Positions 36,686 to 46,151 of a stretch of 62,158 bases of DNA are shown here, in pieces. Source of the stretch: Gammaproteobacteria bacterium (GTDB lineage: Bacteria; Pseudomonadota; Gammaproteobacteria; Francisellales; CACEW01); NCBI GenBank assembly GCA_029256015.1, contig JAQSYQ010000013.1, positions 1 through 62,158 of the forward strand. The letters are read 5' to 3'. Both the position numbers and the translations under genes were made by a program. Within the stretch, counting starts at the first letter, position 1, and each line of letters starts with the position of its first letter. The notes under the pieces are model-generated. The model ran no database searches. It had not been told where the DNA came from and was given only the letters and a program-made list of their open reading frames with translations.

Positions 36686-37515
36686 TTGTGAAGCCCAAAG
36701 CTGACTCTTGTGTGGCCTGATAAATCCTTTCTGGAGCCAATTTCTTGGTAGCCATAATGGAGAAGAATAGCTTGAACCGCATCAGCCTGTTCATAGCCAT
36801 GCTCAACCATAAGATAGCCGCCTGGCTTTAAATAGCCTTTAGCTTGTTTGGCAATGCTTTCTATATCAGCAAGGCCTTGATTTTCTGCGACTAAAGCTGA
36901 GCGGGGTTCAAACCGAAGGTCGCCTTGTGTAAGATGTGCATCATTTTCGTCAATATAAGGCGGGTTGCTGGCTATGGCATCAAATAGTAAACTGGGCAGG
37001 GCTTCGCACCAGCTTCCTTGGGAAAAATCGATGTTATCGAGCTTGAGCCGCTTGGCATTTCCTTCGGCTATTTTAAGGGCCTGCTCAGAATAATCTGTTG
37101 CGACAATTTGCCAGTGAGCTCGCTCAGAAGCCAAGGCCAGAGCAATGGCTCCGGAGCCTGTTCCAAGATCGGCAATCAAAGCCTTATCGAAGGGGACTAA
37201 TTCTAAAACAGTTTCCACCAAAACTTCAGTATCAGGTCTTGGGATTAAGACTTTTGAATTCACTTTTAAAGGAAGCGACCAGAATTCCTTTTCTTGAAGC
37301 AAATAAGCAATAGGTTCACCTGATTGTCTGGCTTGAACGAGTGCTAAGAATGCTTGTTCTTGAGCGGCTTCTATTAATTGCTCAGGCCAGGTATACAAAT
37401 AGGTTCTGGGCTTTTGTAAAACATGGGCCATTAGCAGTTCTGCATCAAGTTTGGGGCTACCTGAGGCTGCGAGATTTTGAGCGGCGTCTTGCAATAAGTG
37501 GCTAATAGATTTCAT
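36682..37515 (-). CDS. prmC: Peptide chain release factor glutamine methyltransferase PrmC
   Basis: PrmC methylates the glutamine of the GGQ motif in release factors. The 277-residue protein has the SAM-binding LIADLGTGSGAIALALA motif and the catalytic NPPYIDEND. In most Gammaproteobacteria it follows prfA. Here prfA is about 18 kb away at 55150-56232, and a different gene occupies that slot. It converges with the CYTH gene, overlapping by 4 bases. Confidence 0.94.
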   Translation of the reverse strand: MKSISHLLQDAAQNLAASGSPKLDAELLMAHVLQKPRTYLYTWPEQLIEAAQEQAFLALVQARQSGEPIAYLLQEKEFWSLPLKVNSKVLIPRPDTEVLVETVLELVPFDKALIADLGTGSGAIALALASERAHWQIVATDYSEQALKIAEGNAKRLKLDNIDFSQGSWCEALPSLLFDAIASNPPYIDENDAHLTQGDLRFEPRSALVAENQGLADIESIAKQAKGYLKPGGYLMVEHGYEQADAVQAILLHYGYQEIGSRKDLSGHTRVSFGLHN

Positions 37516-37594
37516 AGCGCTTTACCAAATAAGCTAATAAGGAACCCCGGCTGAGCACAACGCAGAAGAAGTTAAAAAGTGAGAGCATTATCAT
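37516..37594 (-). repeat. Half copy of the ~118-bp palindromic element
   Basis: Read on the minus strand, this starts within the stop codon of the Mth938-like gene and runs ATGCTCTCACTTTTTAACTT, then CTGCGTTGTGCTCAG. That matches the left half of the element at 44982-45100 (CACTTTTTAACTTATCCTGC, then GTTGTTTCTCGG). The right half is missing. Confidence 0.5.
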
Positions 37595-37959
37595 AGGAAT
37601 AGGGCTGCCATCACTCTGCGGTCTTCAGATACCAGAATATTAAAAGTGCGAGAAGCGGCCTCGGTGCTCATGACCTCAATTCCAATTCCCTGAGCTTGGA
37701 TTGCAGCTAGCAGTTCTGATGAAGGGAAAACCTGTTTTGCTCCAGTCCCTAACAAAATCATTTCCGGCTGCTTTGCTAATAAAGTTTCTAAGTGCTCAAG
37801 TTGCAAATCATCAATAGACTGAGGCGGCCAATCGCTAATAAGCAGAGAGTCTGTTAGCACCACGCTGCTTTGGTAGGGGGTTTCATTAATCACAATTTCA
37901 CCCGGCTTAAAACGGCGGATAAAGTATTTAGAGCTAGGCAGCTCCAGTGAGATGTCCAT
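37591..37959 (-). CDS. Mth938-like domain protein (DUF498)
   Basis: This 122-residue protein matches the Mth938/NDUFAF3-like family, with IRRFKPGEIVINETPY near the start, SLLISDWP in the middle and PEMILLGTGAKQVFP followed by GIEVMSTEAASRTFNIL. The family is widespread in Proteobacteria, where its role is unclear; the mitochondrial homologue is a complex I assembly factor. It is upstream of prmC on the same strand, with a half repeat in between. Confidence 0.85.
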   Translation of the reverse strand: MDISLELPSSKYFIRRFKPGEIVINETPYQSSVVLTDSLLISDWPPQSIDDLQLEHLETLLAKQPEMILLGTGAKQVFPSSELLAAIQAQGIGIEVMSTEAASRTFNILVSEDRRVMAALFL

Positions 37960-38012
37960 AATATTCTTCTCAGTTAAAAATAATATATACTAACATATTA
38001 TAAATTGAAAAT

Positions 38013-38064
38013 TACCTCGCCCTTCACGGGAGAGGTCGACATGCGAAGCTTGTCGGGAGAGGGA
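38013..38064. repeat. Short palindromic repeat before the RpfE-like gene
   Basis: CCTCGCCCTTCACGGGAGAGG is followed by CGAAGCTTGTCGGGAGAGGG. Both halves resemble intergenic palindromes common in proteobacteria. The final GGGAGAGGG lies 2 bases before the GTG start at 38066 and appears to serve as its ribosome-binding site. Confidence 0.55.
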
Positions 38065-38065
38065 A

Positions 38066-39085
38066 GTGCATATCCAGCTGTTAATTCCAGATCTGTTGTT
38101 TAGCCGGCCGGGCAATCAAAAAGGAGCTCATCCTTTATTTGAGCTTGATTTGCCCAGCTTGAGCATGCTGCTAGACGGGGCCGTTGATGAAGAATCTTTA
38201 TTGGATGAAGAGTATAATCTAGCTAAAAGCTGCGGTCTTGATGTAGCTTCTCCTCATGGTGTGGCTGCCTTAAGCGCTGAATATGAAGGCCTGTCAGGAA
38301 AAGAAGGAAGCTGGTTAAGAGCGGATCCCGTACGAATGCAGATTTCTCAAGATAGCATTTATTGTTTGGGTCAGCACAATCTTAACTTGGCTTCTCAAGA
38401 AGCCCAAGCCTTAATAGACAGCATTAACGAATTATTGCAGGAAGAAGGTCTGCATTTGTGCATGGGAAATCAACCTTTGCATTGGTACGTGCAGCTTACA
38501 GAAGAGTTGCATACGGTTCCTTTGAGCCGCGTTATAGGCAAGCCTATTCTGGATTATTTACCTAAAAACAGAGCATGGCAAAAAAGGCTCACCGAAATTC
38601 AAATGTTGCTAAAGACGCATCCTGTGAATACACAGCGCCAAAAATTGCATTTACCCACAGTAGATAGCTTATGGCTATGGGGGCAAGGCCAATATCCTAG
38701 ATTGCTGCGTTCACGAAAAGATGTGATGTATGCGGACAGCGATTTTGCAAAGGCGCTAGCATTGGCATCCAATTTACCTTGTTTCCCTATACCTGAGCAG
38801 ATGAATCAAATATTGGACGGACCTTATCAAAAAATATTATTTATTTCGCATCAACTTAAGCTTGCTTTAGAAGCAGGTGACTTAGCTAAGTGGCAGGCTC
38901 AGGTATTAAAATTGGAACAGGGCTTGTTTTTGCCTTTATTATTGGCCTTGAAAAATAAAGTCATTGATTCCATCGTGCTCGATTTTTGCAAGGGTAGAGG
39001 CCATAGTATTTCCCGTCGCAATCTTAGGAAGTGGTGGAAGCGTCCTCTTTCTTTACAGTCTCGTTTGGGCAGTGTCGATATTTAA
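38066..39085 (+). CDS. RpfE-like / phosphoglycerate-mutase-related protein of the recJ neighbourhood
   Basis: The 339-residue protein resembles the group annotated as RpfE-type or phosphoglycerate-mutase-like, which lies next to recJ in many Beta- and Gammaproteobacteria. Clues are HIQLLIPDLLFSRP at the start, ASPHGVAALSAEYEGL, LRADPVRMQ and VDSLWLWGQGQ. Its function is not established. The start is GTG with a ribosome-binding site supplied by a repeat. Here two unrelated low-complexity genes separate it from recJ. Confidence 0.6.
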   Translation: MHIQLLIPDLLFSRPGNQKGAHPLFELDLPSLSMLLDGAVDEESLLDEEYNLAKSCGLDVASPHGVAALSAEYEGLSGKEGSWLRADPVRMQISQDSIYCLGQHNLNLASQEAQALIDSINELLQEEGLHLCMGNQPLHWYVQLTEELHTVPLSRVIGKPILDYLPKNRAWQKRLTEIQMLLKTHPVNTQRQKLHLPTVDSLWLWGQGQYPRLLRSRKDVMYADSDFAKALALASNLPCFPIPEQMNQILDGPYQKILFISHQLKLALEAGDLAKWQAQVLKLEQGLFLPLLLALKNKVIDSIVLDFCKGRGHSISRRNLRKWWKRPLSLQSRLGSVDI

Positions 39086-39190
39086 TCAATGAAAAGCTAG
39101 ACAGCCGTGTGATTTATTAATATGCTGAGCAGCGTTATAAAAAAACAATATCTTTTATACTAATAACATAAGCTTTTATAAGGAGTTTCT

Positions 39191-40594
39191 ATGTGGGCTA
39201 GATTAATGGGGGGCGCTTCAGCTCCAGCAGCAGCAAGTAGCGGAACAGCGGCTAGCACAGATGCAGCAGCCGGAATAGGTTTGGATCGCGCTGCGGCTGG
39301 TACAGCGGCACAAACAGGAGCCAGCGCTGGCGCAGCTGGAACAGGCTTAGATCAAGTCTCCCCCAAGTTAGCTGCAGAAATTGCAGTAGCAGAAGCTAAA
39401 ATGGAAAAATTGGATGAGCAAGCAGAGGATTTTCGCGCCGCAATCGATCCAAGTTCAATACGTTACCCAGAACAATACTATAAATATATAAGAAACCAAG
39501 TAGTAGTCGCTTGGGATAATGAATTGCTCCCAGAACAAGCCGAAGCTCAAGGCAAGCCAACCAAAAGACATTTTAGAGAGGGTGATGGGTGGATAGGTAA
39601 TAGATTAGCAAATGAGGCTGAGCGCAAGAACTGGGCCTTAAAGTCATATGAAAATAGAGATAAAGATGCTACAGTGATTGATGCAGGGCTTTTATTATCA
39701 GCTGAGCAACTCTCCGGCTCTATTAAAGCCATCCAACGTCATATGGCCGCTTACATTAATTATAAGCCAGGTATGTTAAGTATTTCAGGCATTTTTGAAT
39801 TAGCTAAAGCAAAAGAAAGAACCCATGCAAAACAAGAGCTGGCTGAACTCGTCATCTTATTCTGTAAGAAAATAGGCGAAGAATTAGCCGTAAGTGATAG
39901 ACAAATTAACTGTGCTTGGGCGAAATATGCTTTGCTGAAGGCGCTTGCAGTGATCAGTCGTATCAATGATATCGAGTACGATGGAAGTAAGTCTAAAAGC
40001 AAAAGACTCAAAGAAGCTCTTGATGCCAGTTCTGCTGAATTGTCAAAGCCTGCTGGCCCAGCAATGCCTGTCGCTTTAGCCCATGAAGGTTCTGGTGCAA
40101 CAGGCGGTTCTGCCTCTGCGCAAGCGGGAGCTGCCGCGCCAGAGTTGGATACTAGCGAAGATCATAGTCAAACTCCTGCAACAGTTAGCATGGCAGCAGA
40201 AGTTGTGGCATTGCGATCTAAGGAAGAGCCTTATGCAGCAACTGGAGGGACCTATGCTGGTGTAGGGCATAGTATGGCAGAAACAGGGCCTTACCGACGC
40301 CCTGTAGATCAAGGACAGACTGCCCCTTCTAGTGCCGCAGGCGCTGCAGTTCAAACTCAGACTGTAGCTGTAGTTGGTCACGGTATTGCGGCTGTTATGC
40401 CTAGTAATGAAGCTGGTTCAGGGCAGGCACAGACTAGTCCTCCTAGGGGTAGCAAAGCTCCAGTTCAAACTCGGTCTGCAATTGTAGTGGGTCACGGTGC
40501 TGCTGCTGTTGGAGCGCCTGGTCAAGAAGCTGCCCCAGCTCCTGCCCCGGTAGAGGGTGAAGGTAAAGCGCCCGATCTAATGGCAGGATGGTAA
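39191..40594 (+). CDS. Ala/Gly-rich protein with low-complexity ends, unknown
   Basis: The 467-residue protein has an Ala/Ser/Gly-rich start (about residues 1-60), a charged helical core (60-290), and a low-complexity tail. The tail holds diverged repeats such as VQTQTVAVVGHGIAAV and VQTRSAIVVGHGAAAV. I recognise no enzyme family and no signal peptide. An AAGGAG site lies 7 bases before the ATG and a strong terminator follows the stop. The architecture resembles orphan effectors, but that is inference. Confidence 0.6.
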   Translation: MWARLMGGASAPAAASSGTAASTDAAAGIGLDRAAAGTAAQTGASAGAAGTGLDQVSPKLAAEIAVAEAKMEKLDEQAEDFRAAIDPSSIRYPEQYYKYIRNQVVVAWDNELLPEQAEAQGKPTKRHFREGDGWIGNRLANEAERKNWALKSYENRDKDATVIDAGLLLSAEQLSGSIKAIQRHMAAYINYKPGMLSISGIFELAKAKERTHAKQELAELVILFCKKIGEELAVSDRQINCAWAKYALLKALAVISRINDIEYDGSKSKSKRLKEALDASSAELSKPAGPAMPVALAHEGSGATGGSASAQAGAAAPELDTSEDHSQTPATVSMAAEVVALRSKEEPYAATGGTYAGVGHSMAETGPYRRPVDQGQTAPSSAAGAAVQTQTVAVVGHGIAAVMPSNEAGSGQAQTSPPRGSKAPVQTRSAIVVGHGAAAVGAPGQEAAPAPAPVEGEGKAPDLMAGW

Positions 40595-40611
40595 TTTTCG
40601 TTCCAATTATC

Positions 40612-40637
40612 AAGGCCCCGCTAAGCGGGGCTTTTTT
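40612..40637 (+). terminator. Intrinsic terminator after the Ala/Gly-rich gene
   Basis: GCCCCGC / GCGGGGC with a TAA loop and a six-T run is a textbook Rho-independent terminator. It separates this gene from the next low-complexity gene, so each has its own transcript. Confidence 0.92.
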
Positions 40638-40695
40638 ATGAGACTACTATCTGATTAACTTTTAACTAAGATAATGCGTTTATTGAGGTAATTTA

Positions 40696-42045
40696 ATGTA
40701 TTTTTTTGAACGGGTCTGGCATGAGGTTGCTCAAGCTTTAAAAAAGAAAACTGAGAAGATAGAAGATATCCAGTGGCGGGTTAACGATCTTATACCAGAG
40801 ATTATTGCTAAGGTTAAGACCATTGGTAAAGAAATGGATATGCGGACTGAAGAATTAACACACCTTCGATTAGCTACAAGTGCTGATGCCAGTGGAAAAA
40901 AATTACTGACTCCAGTGCTGAGAGACAGAATTTCTGTACAGATTCATAAGCTCTATGGCTGTTTTGAATGCCCTGATGAAAGCCCAGAAGACAATTTGCG
41001 CGTTACTGTCAGCGCAGAAGCAGAAGCTGTAGTAAGAAAAAAATTAGAAAATCATTACGAAGCTGTCATAGAAATAATCAAGCCTGTGTTAAAAGACATA
41101 ACACAAAAGCGTCAGAGGATTATCGATACTTTAGCTTCTTACTTTAAAGAATTTATCAATTTTGATATCTGGGCAACAGACTATTGTAATCTTAGAGATA
41201 GATTGATCAAGGCTTACCGAGACAATGTAGACGCGAGTTCTTTCAAAAATCCTCCTAGCTTATTTCATTTTGTAGATTTAGAACACGACAGTGTCGATCT
41301 AAACGAATACTTAATTTATGGCAATATTGACCATGCTGATTTTATCAAGCAGCTTAATGAGGCTTTGATAGGATTGTTGCCAAGCTTGAATAAGTATTGT
41401 GAGGATTATAGTGAAGGAGACGGCGAAGGGAAGCTGCAATGGGTTGGTGTATTGAAAGAATTAGCCGGGCAATTGTTAGAAAACAAGCCGGAGACTAAGG
41501 AATATTATGACTGGCATCCTGTTAAAAAACTCTGGGTGTTTTTTAATTTCTTGGAGCAGCTTCAGGGCATAAATAAGTCGAATCTTAATAAGGCCCCTCA
41601 TTTTTCTGAATTAATTAATCTTTGGGCGGAACGTTTGTTTGAGGTGAGAGATCAGGTGCAAGTTTTAGCCCGGCCTTATTTAAAGCCAGACAAGGGTTTA
41701 GAAGAAGTGCTCATAGTCGATGCCGCCTCTGCAGGCTTGGCAAGTCCATCCAGACAGGGCTCTGTCAGATTGAGTATAGGAGGGATGCGTAGTCCAGCGG
41801 GTAGGAGCTTTACAGTAGCCCCAAGCGGCAGTGCAATGGCCGATATTCCAGCCAATGGCGGCGCAGGGAGGCCAGGTGTATCATCTGCCACTCCAGCAAG
41901 AGATGGAAAAACTCAGGTGGGAACTTCCTTAAGTAGTGGAGGATTGGCCGCTTTAGTAGTAGGTGCGCCGCTGCTAAGTCCTTCTGATCATTCTCTTGTT
42001 AGCCCTGATGCATATTTGAGCTCTACAGGTGTTCCCATCTGTTAA
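40696..42045 (+). CDS. Helical protein with low-complexity tail, unknown
   Basis: The 449-residue protein is a charged, alpha-helical body (about residues 1-340) with a Gly/Ala/Ser-rich tail (from ~345). The tail has segments such as GMRSPAGRSFTVAPSG and GLAALVVGAPLLSPSD. No motif I know is present. It follows the previous gene across a terminator and precedes recJ. Both genes share the plan of a helical core plus a disordered Ala/Ser tail, as does the ankyrin protein at 33518, which suggests a common source or role. Confidence 0.6.
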   Translation: MYFFERVWHEVAQALKKKTEKIEDIQWRVNDLIPEIIAKVKTIGKEMDMRTEELTHLRLATSADASGKKLLTPVLRDRISVQIHKLYGCFECPDESPEDNLRVTVSAEAEAVVRKKLENHYEAVIEIIKPVLKDITQKRQRIIDTLASYFKEFINFDIWATDYCNLRDRLIKAYRDNVDASSFKNPPSLFHFVDLEHDSVDLNEYLIYGNIDHADFIKQLNEALIGLLPSLNKYCEDYSEGDGEGKLQWVGVLKELAGQLLENKPETKEYYDWHPVKKLWVFFNFLEQLQGINKSNLNKAPHFSELINLWAERLFEVRDQVQVLARPYLKPDKGLEEVLIVDAASAGLASPSRQGSVRLSIGGMRSPAGRSFTVAPSGSAMADIPANGGAGRPGVSSATPARDGKTQVGTSLSSGGLAALVVGAPLLSPSDHSLVSPDAYLSSTGVPIC

Positions 42046-42109
42046 TTCATTCCCTTGTATCCAAAACTTCGGTTAATATACTAAGAAAGTTTTATTTAAA
42101 GGAAGGCCC

Positions 42110-43888
42110 TTGTCTAAGCTTCTGCCAAAAATTCAAACCCGCAGCATTGATGAAGCAATATTCAAACAATTGCTTGAGGCAGGCATTGATTCTGTTTTGG
42201 CTAAAATTATTGCGGCCCGTCCTATTCCTGTTCATGAGAAAGGCGCCTTAGCGACTTTGCAATGTCAGCTTGCAGATATAGATTCTCCCTTTTTAATGAA
42301 GGATATGCAGCTTGCGGCAGAAAGGCTATTAAAAGCGATAGTAGCAGGTGAGGTCATTGCTATTGAAACGGATCATGATTGCGATGGGCAAACTAGCCAT
42401 GCGGTGCTTTTAAAAGGTTTATCTCAAATATTGGGACATCCGCTTGATAAAATTCAGTCTTATATTGGGCATCGTATGCAAGAGGGTTATGGTCTATCAG
42501 AGGCTTTGGCAAAAAGGATTTTGGACAATCCTGTGCGTCCTGGTTTATTGATTACAGCAGATAATGGAAGCGCTGATGAGCCTCGCATTGCCTTATTAAA
42601 AGCAGCTGGAATTGATGTAATTGTCACCGATCATCATGGCGTTCCAAGCGAGGGAATTCCCAAAAGTGCCTATGCCTGTTTAAATCCTACTCGGGATGAC
42701 TGTGAATTTCCTGACCCCTACATTGCAGGATGTATGGTGGCTTGGCTTTTGATGGCAGCAACCCGGCGCTTGATGATAGAGGCTAAATTGTTAAGTCCTA
42801 GCACGCCCTCTATGCTTGAATTATTGGACTACGTGGCAGTTGGGACCGTAGCAGATTGTGTCAGTATGGCAAGAAGTGTCAACAATCGAGTAGTGGTTCA
42901 ATATGGCCTTCACAGGCTTAATCAGATGCAAAGGGCATGCTGGCAGGCTTTAAGGCCACTGTTAAAAAACACGGCTGTTACAGTGGAGGATTTAGGTTTT
43001 GTTGTCGGCCCTTTATTAAACAGCGATGGTAGGCTGTCAGATGCTTTTGGCTCGGTCAGCTTTTTATTGGCAGAAACCATAGAAGAAGCAGGGCCATGGG
43101 CGGAGCAGCTATGGCGGCATAATCAAACCAGGAAAAAAATCCAAGCCGATATTACCAAGCAGGCGATGATTTCAGCTGAGCAACAAGTGGATGCAGGCAA
43201 GTTATCTATCGTGGTTTTTTTAGAAGAGGGGCATGCGGGGGTGCATGGCATTTCTGCCAGCAAAATCAAAGACGCATTTGGCAGGCCCACTATTATTTTC
43301 TCTTCCAAAATGAATGAAGTAGAGCTGATTACAGGTTCTGCCCGCAGTATTGACCAGGTGAATATACGGGACGTTTTACAGGATATTGCTGATAATAAGC
43401 CCGGCTTATTGCTAAAGTTTGGCGGGCATAAAGGCGCGGCTGGAATGACCATTAGGCGCGCTGACTGTGAAGCCTTTTCTCAAGCTTTTGAGCAGGCTGT
43501 GCGAAAACAGGTTTCGCCGCAGCAAGTGGGGCCTGTGTTGTGGACTGATGGCGAGCTTGAGGGAGTGGCAGATTTAAACTTATTAAGCCATTTAAATAAA
43601 TTATTGCCGTTTGGTAGGGAATTTGAAGCCCCTGTGTTTGAGGCTTATTGCAAGGTGCTAAGCTTAAGACCTGTTGGCCAGGATGGAAAGCATGTGCAAC
43701 TGAGCTTGCAGTGTGTTAACAAGCAGGTGCTTACTGCTATTTGGTTTAATGCTTGCGAGCCTGGAGCTACTTTGGCTTTTGCTGAAGAGGACAGGGTCCA
43801 TGTGGTATTTTCGTTGACAGAAAATGTGTTTAGAGAGCAGCGCAGCCTGCAGTGCCAAATCCATTATCTTCAGCCTATGCCTTCCTAA
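42110..43888 (+). CDS. recJ: Single-stranded-DNA exonuclease RecJ
   Basis: RecJ degrades 5'-tailed single-stranded DNA in recombination and mismatch repair. The DHH phosphoesterase motifs are visible: ETDHDCDGQTS (motif I, usually DFDADG), TADNGS, VTDHHG, and the DHHA1-type GGHKGAAGM. The 592-residue protein starts at TTG with GGAAGG upstream. Motif I keeps its aspartates but differs around them from E. coli RecJ. The fimV-like gene follows. Confidence 0.88.
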   Translation: MSKLLPKIQTRSIDEAIFKQLLEAGIDSVLAKIIAARPIPVHEKGALATLQCQLADIDSPFLMKDMQLAAERLLKAIVAGEVIAIETDHDCDGQTSHAVLLKGLSQILGHPLDKIQSYIGHRMQEGYGLSEALAKRILDNPVRPGLLITADNGSADEPRIALLKAAGIDVIVTDHHGVPSEGIPKSAYACLNPTRDDCEFPDPYIAGCMVAWLLMAATRRLMIEAKLLSPSTPSMLELLDYVAVGTVADCVSMARSVNNRVVVQYGLHRLNQMQRACWQALRPLLKNTAVTVEDLGFVVGPLLNSDGRLSDAFGSVSFLLAETIEEAGPWAEQLWRHNQTRKKIQADITKQAMISAEQQVDAGKLSIVVFLEEGHAGVHGISASKIKDAFGRPTIIFSSKMNEVELITGSARSIDQVNIRDVLQDIADNKPGLLLKFGGHKGAAGMTIRRADCEAFSQAFEQAVRKQVSPQQVGPVLWTDGELEGVADLNLLSHLNKLLPFGREFEAPVFEAYCKVLSLRPVGQDGKHVQLSLQCVNKQVLTAIWFNACEPGATLAFAEEDRVHVVFSLTENVFREQRSLQCQIHYLQPMPS

Positions 43889-43937
43889 AGAGCGCTATTC
43901 TGCTAGAATTAACATAACAGGGTCTATGGGGATCAAT

Positions 43938-44981
43938 GTGAAGCTAAGGTTTATTATCACAGTAATGACATTAAGCAGTCTGCTTGGTATGCATGCTGCC
44001 TTTGCTATGCAGAGTTATGGGCCGACCAAAACGAATGAAACATTATGGTCGATTGCCAAGAACCATCGTCCCGCTAAAGTGACGGTAGATCAGGCTGCCT
44101 TGGCAATAGCCAAGTTAAATCCAAAAGCTTTCCAAGGGGCGGATTTCGTACTGCGGCCTCATTCTTATTTGAGATTGCCGACGACTTCAACCGAGGTTAA
44201 ATCCGCTTTGGGTCTTAATGCTGTCAGCGTTAACCATGCAAAAGCTAAAACCCAAAGCCAGCCTAAGCTCGCAGCAGAAAAGCCAAAATATCAGCCTAAG
44301 CCTTATCTCAGTAAAAAAACCTATAGCAGCCCAGTTTTATCGCAGTCTACTGAGGCAGCTAATCAAGCCGCGGCGGCTCAAATTGCTCAGCTCACGCAGC
44401 AACTGAATGCGGCTAACCAAAAAGTAGACTTATTAGAGCAGCAGTTAGATGGAAATAGTAGTGGCTTCCCCTGGTCCAGCCTTTGGTTTATTTTATGGGC
44501 TTTGAGCAGCATTTCTCTTTATATGGTTTACCGCCATTATAAGCGTGGAGGCGCTGTTGAAGACCAAGACCCAAGCTTAAATGAACAACTCAAAGAAGCT
44601 AGAGGCAAAACTGAGCCGATTATTATTTCAGTTTCTGAAAAAGAACCTGAAAATCCGTTTGAGCAAGGTGAGCTTGATATTCCTGCTGATGAAACCACCG
44701 CTGTCCAAAAATCAGAGCAGGAAGAGCTTGAAGATGAAGTGGAAGAGCCTGAGGAAGTTCCAGCAACTCCTGAAATTGAAGCTCTATTGCAACAAATTGA
44801 AACTGATCCCTATAATCTTGAACTTCGTATGCAAGTATTGGAGCTTTATGCCAGTGTTTCTGACCTAGCAGGCTTTAATCAGCAGTCTCAGGACATGCTG
44901 AGCCATAATCTTATGATGGAAGGGGATGAGGTTTGGACTAAGGTTAGGGCCTTATATTTGAATACATGGATTTATGCCTAA
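43938..44981 (+). CDS. fimV: FimV/HubP-like protein (short form)
   Basis: The 347-residue protein has a signal peptide (MKLRFIITVMTLSSLL..AFA), then a FimV N-terminal LysM-like domain (YGPTKTNETLWSIAKNHRP, ALAIAKLNPKAFQGAD). A coiled-coil and one membrane helix (about 181-202, SSLWFILWALSSISLYMVY) follow. An acidic cytoplasmic part ends in a FimV C-terminal motif. FimV/HubP organises poles and type IV pili. I chose GTG 43938 because the signal peptide starts there; ATG 43926 is also possible. It is much shorter than Pseudomonas FimV. Confidence 0.82.
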   Translation: MKLRFIITVMTLSSLLGMHAAFAMQSYGPTKTNETLWSIAKNHRPAKVTVDQAALAIAKLNPKAFQGADFVLRPHSYLRLPTTSTEVKSALGLNAVSVNHAKAKTQSQPKLAAEKPKYQPKPYLSKKTYSSPVLSQSTEAANQAAAAQIAQLTQQLNAANQKVDLLEQQLDGNSSGFPWSSLWFILWALSSISLYMVYRHYKRGGAVEDQDPSLNEQLKEARGKTEPIIISVSEKEPENPFEQGELDIPADETTAVQKSEQEELEDEVEEPEEVPATPEIEALLQQIETDPYNLELRMQVLELYASVSDLAGFNQQSQDMLSHNLMMEGDEVWTKVRALYLNTWIYA

Positions 44982-45100
44982 AATATTTCCACTTTTTAAC
45001 TTATCCTGCGTTGTTTCTCGGCCAAGAGTCCTCATTTATTTTAATAAACTCCGGTACTTGGCCTGCGGACGCCTTGGCTAAGCTAAAAATTGAAAATATT
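44982..45100. repeat. Full ~118-bp palindromic element after fimV
   Basis: This runs from the base after the fimV stop (AAATATTTCCACTTTTTAAC) to TAAAAATTGAAAATATT. Its ends are inverted repeats and its core holds CCTCATTTATTTTAATAAAC. The remaining gap (45101-45192) holds the accA promoter region, not clearly defined. Confidence 0.75.
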
Positions 45101-45192
45101 GCCATAGGAAGCTTTTTCTATTGATTTAATGGTGCAGACTTCATGTGTGGCTTGTGATAAACTTTTAGCATTTTTAATTGAAAGGATAGGCT

Positions 45193-46149
45193 ATGCAGTT
45201 TTTAGATTTTGAACAACCGATTGCTGAGCTTGAAGCCAAAATTGATGCTTTGCGAAAAGTAGAGCATGGTTCTGAAGTCAATATCAACGAAGAAATCAAA
45301 AGACTGGAAGATAAGAGCAAAAAGCTGACCACTTCAGTTTTCTCCGCATTAACAGATTGGCAGGTGATTCAGTTGGCCCGCCATCCTAATCGCCCTTATA
45401 GCTTGGATTATATTGAGCAGGCATTTACCGATTTTGATGAGTTGCACGGCGATCGAAGTTTTGCCGATGACGCTGCTATCGTGGGGGGATTGGCTAGAAT
45501 TGATGATCAGCCTGTGATGGTGATCGGTCAGCAAAAAGGCCGTACTACCAAAGAAAAAATTTATCGTAATTTTGGTATGCCGCATCCTGAAGGATACAGA
45601 AAAGCCTTGCGCTTAATGAAAATGGCTGAGCAGTTTAATCTGCCTGTGATTACTTTAATCGATACACCCGGAGCTTATCCAGGAATTAATGCAGAAGCCC
45701 GTGGTCAAAGTGAGGCGATTGCCAGAAACCTTCGTGAAATGTCCGTTTTAAAAGTCCCTATTATCTGTGCGGTAATTGGAGAGGGCTGCTCAGGCGGCGC
45801 CTTAGGAATTGGCGTTGGCGATGTGTTATTAATGTTTGAATACAGCTATTTTGCTACCATTTCCCCAGAAGGCTGTGCCTCCATTTTATGGAAAAGTGCA
45901 GCAAAAGCACCACAGGCTGCTGAAATTATGGGCATTACAGCCAGCCGATTAAAAAAGCTAAAGGTAGTCGATCATATTATCAAAGAACCTTTGGGCGGGG
46001 CGCATCGTAATCCTCAGGTTGCAGCGGATAGCCTGAAAAAAGCCATAATGGTTGAGCTTGTGAGATTAAAAGCTTTAAGCACGGAAGAGTTGCTTGCGCA
46101 AAGATACCAAAAGCTTATGGAATTTGGCCGCTTTGAGATCAAAGAGTAA
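45193..46149 (+). CDS. accA: Acetyl-CoA carboxylase carboxyltransferase alpha subunit
   Basis: AccA and AccD transfer the carboxyl group from biotin to acetyl-CoA, the committed step for the fatty acids built by the fab cluster. The 318-residue length, the [17 protein letters not shown] start, [19 protein letters not shown] and [12 protein letters not shown] are all typical. An AAAGGAT site precedes the ATG. tilS follows after 2 bases, the common gammaproteobacterial pair. Confidence 0.97.
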   Translation: MQFLDFEQPIAELEAKIDALRKVEHGSEVNINEEIKRLEDKSKKLTTSVFSALTDWQVIQLARHPNRPYSLDYIEQAFTDFDELHGDRSFADDAAIVGGLARIDDQPVMVIGQQKGRTTKEKIYRNFGMPHPEGYRKALRLMKMAEQFNLPVITLIDTPGAYPGINAEARGQSEAIARNLREMSVLKVPIICAVIGEGCSGGALGIGVGDVLLMFEYSYFATISPEGCASILWKSAAKAPQAAEIMGITASRLKKLKVVDHIIKEPLGGAHRNPQVAADSLKKAIMVELVRLKALSTEELLAQRYQKLMEFGRFEIKE

Positions 46150-46151
46150 TT

